DNA of 64,000 bases from Ceratopteris richardii (lineage: Eukaryota; Streptophyta; Polypodiopsida; Polypodiales; Pteridaceae): assembly GCA_020310875.1 (NCBI GenBank), contig CM035423.1, positions 134,687,696 through 134,751,695 on the forward strand, written 5' to 3'. The notes beneath the pieces are model-generated. The model searched no databases, was not told where the DNA came from, and worked only from the letters and a program-made list of their open reading frames with translations. This document shows, in pieces, positions 32,037 through 42,386 of the stretch. The position numbers and the translations under genes are program-made. Each line of letters starts with the position of its first letter. Within the stretch, counting starts at the first letter, position 1.

Positions 32037-32960
32037 CACACACACGCGCATATGCGAATGAACTCGAGTTAGACAACAAGTAATGTTTTAACTTTCTTAA
32101 TGGTGTAGACCATGCTTACTCCTTTTTTTTTTGGTCATCGTGTAGTTACTTTCTCCACTATTTACTTTCCGACTTGCACAAGCTACATTGAAGTGCATTT
32201 TACACCCTATATCATGGTTGCAAGCATCCACATATACACAAAATAATTTATTTTGGTTCCAAGCAGCTTATCCGGGTGGTTGGGTCTCTCACCTCTTGAC
32301 GTGGGGGCGAGGGTTCAACCTCCACCTGCAACATGTAAGGGACATGTTTATCATGGAAAGTTGTATCTTGTGGTTGATAGGCCATCGTTTGTCCTTCCCC
32401 GCGGTAGTTGTGACCGTAGTCTAACCCACCTATTTGAACTCCTGTTCTTGAGGGATAAGAGGGGCATAGTTGCAATTTCAAAGTTAAAGCCTAGAGGAGT
32501 AGCCCTCGGTGGAACCTACATTTTAAAAAAAAGGAAAAAAAGAAACTTATTTTAATCAAGCACTTTAAAAATCGGAGCTAGCATCAAGCGTTTTATAAAC
32601 TCCTAGAAGGATTCTTCACAATTCTCTATCTGCTCAAAATGGTTGATGAGTGCATAAAGCGATCTTACGATTATGGCGTAGATAATAGCATTGAGATTTT
32701 TGTGTATACGACATTGCACATTGGTGTCTTACCTTATGCTCATCCAGAAATGCATTGAATTCAAAAGGCATATATACCCTTTCATCATAATGAAGGGCGA
32801 ACATTTTACATGACTTATTTTCATCCTTAAGCAAGAATTAATTAAATCACATAAAAGCTTCAAAATTTAAATCGAATGGATAGACCCGTGCATTCTTGTA
32901 AAAGTCATCAATAAAGGTCATGAATAATAGGCCATTTCCAAAATATTGTGTCTCTATAGG
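32036..32960 (-). mobile_element. Degraded Ty3/gypsy fossil, copy 2 (carries a SINE)
   Basis: It repeats 24,694-25,260 from the CACACACGCGCATATGC and ATGAACTCGAGTTAGACAAC blocks to the GCATCAAGCGTTTTATAAAC block, then extends further right (to about 32,960) with worn coding sequence. It is split by the SINE at 32,255-32,543. It is an old, heavily broken fragment of the same family as copy 1. Confidence 0.65.
32255..32543 (+). mobile_element. tRNA-derived SINE inside a gypsy fossil
   Basis: Box A (CAGCTTATCCGGGTGG) lies near 32,264 and box B (GGTTCAACCTCC) at 32,312, about 47 bp apart. A body of some 200 bp follows and ends in an A-rich tail (32,525-32,541). AATTTATTTT/AACTTATTTT (32,245 and 32,544) flank it as a one-mismatch target duplication. 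The paralogous copy at 25,139 has the same place uninterrupted, giving an empty site. It is a different SINE family from the one at 20.55 kb. Confidence 0.75.
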
Positions 32961-32981
32961 ATGAATATTGTATATTCATCC

Positions 32982-33093
<112 letters not shown>

Positions 33094-33199
33094 CTATATC
33101 ATGATTGTATGCTTAAGAGGTATGAAGAGTGTGTGTGTGTGTGTGTGAATATGGAGAATATCAATAGTTTAGAATTATTCTACAGCAAACCCAAGTTCT

Positions 33200-33725
33200 G
33201 ATTATTTAAGAAAAAAAACTAGTGAATGAGCAAGTGAGGATAGATGTAGACTTATTACTCACAGTACATTGGCTGACACAAACTCCTCTAAATGTCTCCA
33301 GATGTAGAGCCACCTCCTTCAAGAGTATAGAAACTCTCCCTCTAAGATGATCTCCTCCTTGATCACCTCCAACGCTTGTGTATAGCTTGAGTTAGTGGTT
33401 GAGAAGATTCTTAACTATGATCCTTGGCCTTCAATATATAGCTTATAAGCCCATGTACAAAAATAAAAAAGAACAGAATCAAAAAGCAAAAAAATATTCA
33501 AAACATAATCACACAAAAATGATGATTGCTTTTTTTCTCAAAAAACGCATCTCAAAAGAATTTTTCCACGATCTATTGCTGCTGTGCACGATGGGTTTTG
33601 AACCTAGGTGGGATGTTTGGGATGCTTGCTTTATCCAAGACGCCTAGTGCCATATCTTGTGATCATTCTATAGAAGATAAAACATATGGTATCCTTATGG
33701 TGACTTTATGACATTGTTTCCAACA
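33200..33725 (-). repeat. Probable 3' LTR of a copia fossil
   Basis: On the minus strand the boundary reads a purine tract (GAACGGGGGCTT at 33,726-33,737) followed by TGTTGGAAACAATGTC, a common copia LTR start. A TATA-like TATATATTGAAGG lies near 33,430. The outer end is unclear and no partner LTR was found. The ORFs at 33,399-33,711 have no domain. Confidence 0.5.
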
Positions 33726-33737
33726 AGCCCCCGTTCA

Positions 33738-36700
33738 ATATCATAATGGTACAAGGTTTAATAACTTGCAAAACCTCCCTGGAATCTACAAATATATCTC
33801 TTAATTGATTTCCACTGATTCTTGAGCTGACTCTGCATGAACTTGGATACTTGAGAAACTGCAAACTGAATGTCCAAACGTGTATTACAGAGAGAGATCA
33901 AGCAACCTACTGCTTGACTATATAATGTAGCATCAAATGATTTTGAACCTCCTTCCAATTGTCATGACATGTTCACATCCATAGGTGTCTACACAGGCTT
34001 GGAATATGTCATCTCAAGCCTTTTCAATAATTTCTCAATGTATGTTAGTTGTGTTATGTAGTTACACTCATTTTTGTACATGAATTCAATCCCAAGATAA
34101 TAATGTAAAATACGTAAGTCATGTACATCAAATGTATGCTTAAGATTCCCTTTAAATAATGGAAGATCTGAATCTTTGGGACCGATGATAATCATATCAT
34201 TTTGTAGTGCATCTTGAACACTTTGTGGTTCATTCTCGACTAAAGTAAGTGCTAAAATATTATGAATCTCAAAATGTTCTACATAATTTACCTGGTCTAT
34301 TTCTTGTCTCCTAGTTTGACTCCTGGTTCTTCTTGTGTATTCCTTTATACCATTGTCCTTTTAGGTTTGATATAACCACTTTGGTGTGTTCTTAAAAAGT
34401 TGCGGAATCCTTTCTAGTTCTTTAATATCTCTTTCTTATTGAACTCTAGAACCTTCTCCAACTTCTTGAGTTGAAACTTCAAGAGGTACTGATGATGGAC
34501 TAGGTACTAATGTAGGTAATGTAACTTTCTCTTCACCTTTATCAAGTGCATCTTTTAGGGTTTGAGAAGGTTCATCACTACCCTTTTATGATTAAATATA
34601 AGAATCCAAATTCCTTCTAAAAAATGCATAGTCATCTGCTTTTATGAATTTTGGAATCTCTTCCTTCTTATCATAAATCTGACATTCTACTATATATGCA
34701 TTGTGTGAGAGTTGGATATCACCTGTATCTTAAATATAGAATGTGTTTCCTTTGCTTTCAATTGCATAACTAATAAAGATGGCTTTAATGGCTTTTACAT
34801 CAAGCTTACCATGATCCTTCTTCTCAATGTGAACATAAGCTGGGGAACCAAAAACGTTGAGATAACTCACATTGGGTTTCTTCCCACAATAAGATTCATA
34901 AGGTGTAATGACATTCAAAGCTTTTGTAGAAGACCTATTTAGAATGTGATTAGTTGTATGTACTGCATAAAACCAAAACTTGGGAGAAAGCTTTTTGGAT
35001 GACATCATGCTATGCATCATCTCAATAAGTATCCTATATTTCTCTCTGCAACACCATTCTATTATGGAGTGTAAGCAATAGTGAGTTGATGAGAGATACC
35101 CTTGTCCTCAAGAAAAGACGTAAGGTCTTTAGACATGCACTCTCCTCCTCTATCACTTCTCAAAATCTGGATCTTTGACTAACTTAGAAGTTCTTAAAAG
35201 TAGGAAAAACCTCTCGCTTCACTTTAAGACTGTAAATCCACGAATATCTTGGGAAATCATCAATGAAAGTAACAAAATATGTGAAATCTTGAATAGAATC
35301 TATTCTCATTGAACCATTCACATCTAAATGTATGCTCTCCAACTTCCTTGTGGTTGTGATGTATCCATGCTTCTTGAAAGGTAGTTTTTGAAGCTTTCCT
35401 TCAAGACATCCTTCACATGACTCTACATCATCTGATACAACAAAAGTAGGCAAACTCTCCACCATACCTTGATAATTGATATGCTTGAGAGATGTGTAAC
35501 TAATATGAACAAATCTAGCATGCCAACATTAGCGTGAATTATTTTGGACAATACAAAGATGCCACTTCTATTTTCACATTGAAGTAGACAATGCTCCTCA
35601 TCAGGTGAGATGATCTGACATGAATCTTTCTTAAAAACAACTTTATAACCATTTGACAAGAAAGTAGAGATAGAGAGAGAATTCTTCTTCATGTCTTGAA
35701 GATAAAGAACATTGGAAATTGTGAAATTTCCTCTTGCTCTTGACTTTAGTTTCACTTCTCGAACACCTACAACATCCAAATCATGACCATCTACAATGGT
35801 CACTCTTCCACCTAAAGAGTTAGAAAGGGAAGAACATACCTTTTTGCAACCTCTCATATCCTTACCAGCTCCAAAATGGAAAATCCAAGGATTATCTAAG
35901 ATTTCATTTAATGTTGCCTGATCAAAAGCTATTTCTTCAATAGTAACACAAGCATGTGAATCTGCCTTTGAAGATTTAGGTTTTGGTTCATCTTCAGTAC
36001 TATTACTTGACACTTTATTCTTCTCATTAAAAATCCTTGTTTTGCATTATTCTATGTAATGACCTGGTTTCTTAGAGTAATGGAATACTCCTTTCTTTGA
36101 ATCAAATGTATTCAAAGAATTTTCTTTGGGTGTAGAGGAAGCATTAGGGGAAGGACTCGAAGACTTAGAATTAGAAGACTTACTTTCCTTCTTGGATTGC
36201 TAACTCTTCTTCTCCTTTTTTGTCTCTTTTTTCTTCTTTCCCTTTGAGGATGATAACATGGCTTCATCATTCTCTTCCATACCTTTTTTTTATCTTCATC
36301 TTGAAGTAATAGGAATTTTAGTTCTTCAAATTAAAGTTCTCTATGTCTTTTAGAGAGAGATGAATAAGTAACAAAAGCATGGTATCTACATGGAAGTGAG
36401 TTTAGAAGTGTGTTTACCATCTCTTCGTCTGAAATATTTACTCCAACATTGAGCAGCTGATCTCATAAGTCTTTGAGCTTAAAAATATGTGACTACAATG
36501 ATTCACTGACTTTTATCCTTGTGTTGGATAGTTGTCTCCTTAGATGAGCTTTCCTAGGAGGGTTTCTACTTTGATAGAGATTCTCCAAATCCAACCAATC
36601 CTGATGAGAGATTTTGCATGACTTGATTTGGGTTATAATATATGCCTCTTAACTCCCATAGCAATATATGAAAGTTCTTGCACATCCCTTGAATCACAGG
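33738..36700 (-). mobile_element. Ty1/copia fossil (gag remnants, protease, integrase, RT)
   Basis: Order on the minus strand from right to left: gag remnants with K-rich stretches (36,050-36,700), then a protease-proximal region (35,500-36,000; DNPWIFHFGAGKDM, LGGRVTIVDG). The integrase zinc site and core follow (35,180-35,480; CEGCLEGKLQKLPFKKH, YFVTFIDDFPRYSWIY), then the integrase C-terminal part (34,730-35,020; PKFWFYAVHTTNHILNRSS). RT/RNase H pieces come last (33,758-34,195; FDVHDLRILHYYLGIEF, VGCLISLCNTRLDIQFAV). Integrase before RT makes it copia. It is broken in many places (ten or more) and is old. Confidence 0.85.
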
Positions 36701-39700
36701 TGATCAATGTCAAGCCAACTTTGAATTCAAGCCAAAGTCTTTGGTGAATAGCTCTTGGCAAGGATCAGAGGATGGATGAAGCTATGATCAAAGCTAAGTA
36801 TTTTCTATTTTCTACTTGGCCTTAATGCTTGATTTATATTGTTTTCATTAGTTTACACTTAATCCTAGATGCACATTGAAATATCCAATATTTCAATCGT
36901 TTAAGTCTAGATTAGGATAATGAAACAATCCACTTCTCATTCCAAGCATTAGTTGGCATTAAGGAAAGACTTGGTTTAAAAAAGTATCCTTGTGCATCAA
37001 AGAATGTATTTTGGTAGTTTAATTCCATATTTTCTTTCCATTGAGTAAGCTTTTTAGTGCACCACAAGGATATGTTTTTATATCATAGTGCATTACGACA
37101 AAGGAAAGGATATACATGCATCAAGATTTCATGATATACATTCTTAGTACAAGGAAAAGTCATGTATAAAGATCATGCATGATTGTTGCATTATTTTTTG
37201 GGCATGCAAAGAACATGCAGGCATACGCATGTGAGCATATGCATTTGCATGTAGGCACATGCATTTGCATGTAGGCACATGCATTTGCATGTAGGCACAT
37301 GCATTTGCATGTAGGCACATGCATTTACATAATAGAACGATATATACTCTCTTAGTATTTAGCTTACTTTATAAAGCTCACGGCTTGACATTAGGGAAGA
37401 CAGAGGACTAGTTAGTTGCAAAGACATGCTAGTTCTAGTTTGCAGCTCAAGTAATTAGTCGATTCCTTCCCAAGTTAATACTCCGCTATCAAAAACAAAT
37501 ACTTAATGACAATTAAGTATTTTGATGTCTTAATAGGTATAAGTTGGCACTAGGAGAAATTTATGAAGATAAGCTTATAATGATTACTCTAAGTATAGGT
37601 GATATTTAAAAAGTCATAAGGATAAGCCTTACTAGAACTATTGAAGTTTTTTCTTTTCATCTTGATGAGTGATAAACTTCAAAGAGATGAATAAACTTTA
37701 GCATCACTTGAACTTTAGTGTTCAGTAGTTGGATGCTAGGTTCCATGATTGTATCTCTAGTCAAGATGCAAAGCTTTCAAAAAGCATCGAAACTTTAGTA
37801 AGCACTTTTTTGAGGATAAGAAAAGTATGCTTGGTTTTGTTTAAGCTAACTAGAGCTTAAAGAAGAAACCCAAGTCAAATTAATCTTTGGGAATCAAGAT
37901 ATTTTCTAAACGATATGTCAAAGTAATCTTTAGGAATTAAGCTACTTCCCAAAAGTTAAACCAATAAAGGAAATAGCCTAGTTAACTATTTCCTTAGTTA
38001 AAAAGGAATATCTTTTGGACAAGCAATAAAGCCTTAAGTCTTATTCTTGTTCAATAGTCAAGATTTCTTTTAGAAAGATGATTCCAGTAAAACTAATGAT
38101 TCCAAGATGAATCATTGGACTGGAAAGCAAAAGATTCCAAGATGAAGCATTGGCTTAGTATTACTTGAATCCTTGGTAGGAATCTAAAGTTCTTGAAAGA
38201 AATATATCTCCCTAGATTTCAGACTAGAATCTTTCAAGTGAGTTTGATAGCTAGTAGTTCCCAGCAGTTCCCAAACCATCAGTATTGGTACTTAATTCCA
38301 AATATTGATATAACATAAAGGTGTATCAAAGATTCTTAGCTTTGGAATCTGAGGGGTATCAGTGTATGCCTCGACTTAAGGGCCATGGGTAAGCAAACAA
38401 GCTTTTGATAGTTCAGGAGATCTTAAGGATAAAGACTAAGTCTTTATTTAAGTCGCAAGATCAACTAGACTTGATAAAACTTGGCCATGGTTGTCCAAGA
38501 ATGTGTGATTGGAACTACTTAGTAGATTGCCTAAGCATTGGCAATAAAAATTCCTCATAGGAATTATTCCCTCAGGTTCCATATATCCAATGGAAAAGTG
38601 TGAAAAGAATCAGTTGTTCCAAGTCTGAACAGAGTGAAGAAATTCCAAGAGTGTAGTCTCCAACCGTGGAAACGGTACTTAAGTCTGTGGAAGGTAAAAC
38701 ATAATGTTTGCTTATCCTTAAAGGGATTTTGGTACAAATCTAGAAAGCATGAGCGGGTGCTTAAACTTATGCAGTAGAGAGATTCCTATAAAGTCTCGAT
38801 GGGGTAGGTACCTAAAGCATCAGTAAAGAAAGGACTCTAAAGACAAGAAGTCAAAAGCTCTTGTCACTAAAAATTGGTCAAGAATAAACCAATTGAACTT
38901 GAATCTATGAAAAATCAAGTACTTGGAATTCTAACTATTTTTTATTTGAAACCCTAGTAAAGAGGAATAGATGTTCCATCAAAAGGTTTTCAAGTTCCCA
39001 AAGGAAAGCACAAGATTTATGAACAATCTTGTGAAGGGATCAAAACCTAGAATATCAAGTTAGAGGTAATACCTAAAAACTTCAAAATTCTTTTAAATAG
39101 TTGAAGTGAAAAGGTCCTCTATCAAGATATGTTTAGACTTTGGGATAAAATTCACTCACAGGTCAATGTGAGTATAAAATAGGGTGGTATGGGACACCAG
39201 ATTTTATATTCAGATTGATGTAGGAAAGATGGTATAGGACATCGAACCATGAGAAGGCTTATTCAGGGAAAATGGGAATTACAGAGGATTTTGAGACAGT
39301 TCTTTGTGCTCAAATGTTTTTCTTTTTTACTCATTCAAACACTACAACATGTTATTATCTCTTGATTAGAGTATATTGGATTGATACTTTAATATTACAG
39401 ATACTTTTATTATAAATAAGGTATCAAGGTTGGGCTCAAATGTAAGAATTTAACATAGTAAGTAATATAAATGGGACTTGAATAATTCCCAAATTTCTTG
39501 AATAGGCCTTTGAGAGGATAATTATCTTTTAGTCCTAGATTGGATCTTGAAGTTAGGTTTCATCCTCAAAGGAATTAAGACTTCAAAGAAAGAGTTTAAT
39601 TCAAGAAGGATAAAAGTAGTATCTCAAGATACTTCAAGATATCTTCAAGATCAAGGAAAAAACTGAAGATATGAAGTAAGTAACTTCCAAGATCTTCTTA

Positions 39701-40779
39701 GAACACTTCAAGCTTACGTATTATCGATCACAAATATTTGATAAATTTTTGAAAAAAGTTGGACTTTGATTTTTGAGTTAATCTTTTCAACCAAGGATTT
39801 GATTGACTAAGTCAAGCATCAAGTTCCTAGTGTAACTTGGTAAACTCACTCTTTTGACTCAAAGAAATGCACAATTTGCATTCCCATTAAGGAGTCAGAA
39901 GGATTGAATGTGACCTGAACTTAGTCTTAAGAGAAGCATTATTTGAATACTAAAATCATCAACAGAACCTCAGTGGGTCGACACATTGATGTTGGTTACC
40001 ACACTAGTATCTTGTGGTTGGATGATGTTTTCGAGTTGCTTTGAATCCTTTTGAGAGTCCAGTTTATTTCTCTTAAAGATAAAGAAAATGCTTCAATACC
40101 TTGTTGATAAAGATCTTTGAGAAGTTATAGTCCTGAGTCATCTAGACTTTGACTCATAGAAAGTTTATGTATCTTCGAAGTTTGAAGTGGTTGATCAGAG
40201 TTTTAGTTCTTTCTTTCCGCTTTCCGAATCTTTTGGATTTGACTCAGATATGTTATCTTATTCTTTTCACAAAAGTCAAGGGTTAGCTGGATAGAACTAG
40301 GTAACTAAATTAAACATCCTAGATAGATGTTTGGTACCAGAACCTTTTCAAACATCGAAAATATGATAAGTTCAAGATTAACTTATTCGTTCGAGTTTGA
40401 TTCAAGTTATAGCATAAATGATTTTCTAGAGTCTAGTATACTCTAGAATAGAGAAGTTAAGAATTGATTGACAATTCCCAAGAACTTTCAGTTAAAGTCT
40501 TTGGGAAAAGTATCATAAGTTGGACAGTTTTTCATTTTGTATTTGAGTTGGACAAATTATATTATGGTTGACTCAACAGAAATGGTAAACTTGCTCCTAA
40601 ATTTTACATAGGATTTTTAAACCCATCAGGACAAAGGAGTCCTCTAGTCGGGTGAAAAAATCAAGTAACTATTGGATCAAAGTAAACCATTGTACAAACA
40701 TTTAAGTTAGATGTTTAGGACAACCAGACTTCAAGATCTCCAAAATAAATTCAAGTGAATCAATAGTTCTCAAAGTCTT
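36701..40779. other. 4-kb AT-rich stretch without coding signal
   Basis: No ORF above about 60 codons and no recognisable domain in six frames. The words TCAAGAT, CAAGTT, CTTGAAG and GATTCC recur throughout, giving a uniform texture unlike the flanking fossils. It could be the worn non-coding part or the very long LTR of a large gypsy element whose pol end follows at 40.8 kb. One short tandem array (37,221-37,330) lies inside. Confidence 0.5.
37221..37330 (+). repeat. 20-bp tandem repeat (minisatellite)
   Basis: The unit GCATTTGCATGTAGGCACAT is repeated four times exactly (37,241-37,320) with degenerate half-units on both sides. It is head-to-tail with no spacers. Confidence 0.95.
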
Positions 40780-41163
40780 ATGAGGGATAAGAATCCTAGC
40801 TTCGTTACTAAGTCCATGCACCATTCATGCCCAGAAATGTACTAGTAATTTGAATCCACCCAGTTCACATGTTTGTGCCTAGATCGCACATCGAGAAACT
40901 ATGAATTGGAAAGGGATGTTTTTAGATCCACCCTTATTATTCATTCACGACTTTGTACTTTTACTGGTGTATCAAAGTGCAAAATGCAATTGCGTTTTGA
41001 ATCATTTGGGCAGGGATGCCACCACAGAGATGAGACATGTTCTTCCAGTTTTAGAACATGACCATGTTCTTCCAGTTTTAGAACATGAGGCTTGGGTGTT
41101 GCCTATAGTAGATATATAGCTCTATTTTCGAGGATGAAAATATTTTCTAAGGGGGAAGACTAT
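40780..41163 (+). mobile_element. 3' end of a Ty3/gypsy fossil (end of pol and polypurine tract)
   Basis: The plus strand shows the worn end of a gypsy integrase region (LGRDATTEMRHVLPVLEHDH, then AWVLPIVDI). It is followed by the typical GAGGATGAAAATATTTTCTA and AGGGGGAAGAC purine tract at about 41,148. Old and broken. Its upstream coding part is not visible. Confidence 0.55.
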
Positions 41164-41614
41164 AATAAAGTAAGTCTATGATCTAGGGATTTGGCCGGTT
41201 CAGATGGATCTGAAATTGGACACCGTTTGGTCATCCATGTGTATGACCAAAGATCTCGAGTTTAGACTTAATAGGAGGTCTTGTGCTCTTTTGAACAAGT
41301 GATCCACTTAGCTTAGTGGTTAAGTCTCAAGGATGTGAAGGAGGAGGTCTTGGGTTCAATCCCCATGGGGGACACGGGGAGAGGATTTTTCCCAAAGAGA
41401 TCTAGAGCCTTCTAGAAGCATCCACTTGTGTTAACTCGAGTTGATTGGGACACTTGGCACACATGCAATTACATGGCCGACACATGGCTGGCTAGTATCC
41501 ACCTGCCCAAGAAGGTAGTCCCCTAGAGAGAGCTATATATAGAGGCATTTGGTTGGGAGGAGAGTCATCTCTCTAGCATGTGGTGGTCATAATCCTTGTT
41601 CTCTTGCACAAGTC
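41164..41614 (+). repeat. Probable gypsy LTR remnant
   Basis: It starts directly after the purine tract (TATAATAAAGTAAG; the family usually begins TGTAA). It carries a TATA-like CTATATATAGAGGC at about 41,530. Its right end is lost against a copia fossil. A tRNA-like SINE head lies inside. Confidence 0.45.
41301..41400 (+). mobile_element. tRNA-related SINE head (probable)
   Basis: Box A TTAGCTTAGTGG is at 41,308 and box B GGTTCAATCCC at 41,353, exactly tRNA-like 45-bp spacing. The ends do not form a good acceptor stem, so it is not a tRNA gene. No A tail or target duplication was found, so the 3' limit is a guess. Confidence 0.45.
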
Positions 41615-42386
41615 CTCTATACTCAGCTTTTGTTGATGTTAGAGCAATTGTGGGTTGCTTCTTGGAAGACCATGAGATCAATTTTGTACTTGAAAAAGTA
41701 AGGTATCCATATGTGCTTCTCCTATCATCTTTAGAGCTTGCCCAATCTACATCAGAGAAGATTCTAACATCTATATCAAATGTATATGGATATTATAGTC
41801 CTTCATTGATTGTGCCCTTCAAATATTTTAGGATTCTTTCGGCTATTTCCATGTGAGGCTTCCTGGAGTATGCATGTACTGACTCAACACACTCACTCCA
41901 TAAAAAATATCTACTCTAGTTAATGTAGCATAATTTAAGCCTCCAACTAGACTTTGATAGCTAGTTACATCTTCAATTAGCTCACCTTCATGAGCACTTA
42001 ACTTAAAATTTACCTCCATGGGAGTACGTGCAACCTTTGTATTCTCCATTTTGAATTTAGAGAGCATATCTCTAATGTATTTCCTTTGTGTGAGAAACAT
42101 ACCTTTCTCTATATGTACCACTTCCAAACCTAGGAAGTATGTGAGCAAACCAAGATCATTGATCTTGAACTCTTCCTTCACTTGACCTTTAATCATCTTG
42201 AATTCCTTTTGCATGATTTCCTATAATCATTATATCATCAACATATACACATAAGTATATGACCTTTGAATGATTCCTCTTAATAAAGAGGGAAGGATCT
42301 ACCTTGTTTACATTAAAACCTTTATCTTGCAAGTAAGTAACAAGTCTATGGTTCCAAGCTCTAGGAGCTTGCTTCAAGCCATACAA
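41615..42386 (-). mobile_element. Ty1/copia fossil fragment (RT and RNase H)
   Basis: The minus strand reads MYGLKQAPRAWNHRL and YLCVYVDDIMIIGNHAKG (RT active site). It continues with FKINDLGLLTYFLGLEVVH and SYQSLVGGLNYATLTRVDI, then an RNase H start near 41,640-41,840. It has few breaks for its length but is only a fragment. It ends abruptly against an oppositely oriented copia fossil. Confidence 0.85.

Noticed and set aside
37221-37330. Possible CRISPR array
   Set aside because: The 20-bp units are contiguous without spacers and the context is plant nuclear DNA. It is a minisatellite.
41301-41400. Functional tRNA gene
   Set aside because: Boxes A and B are present but the ends do not pair as an acceptor stem and no anticodon arm is evident.
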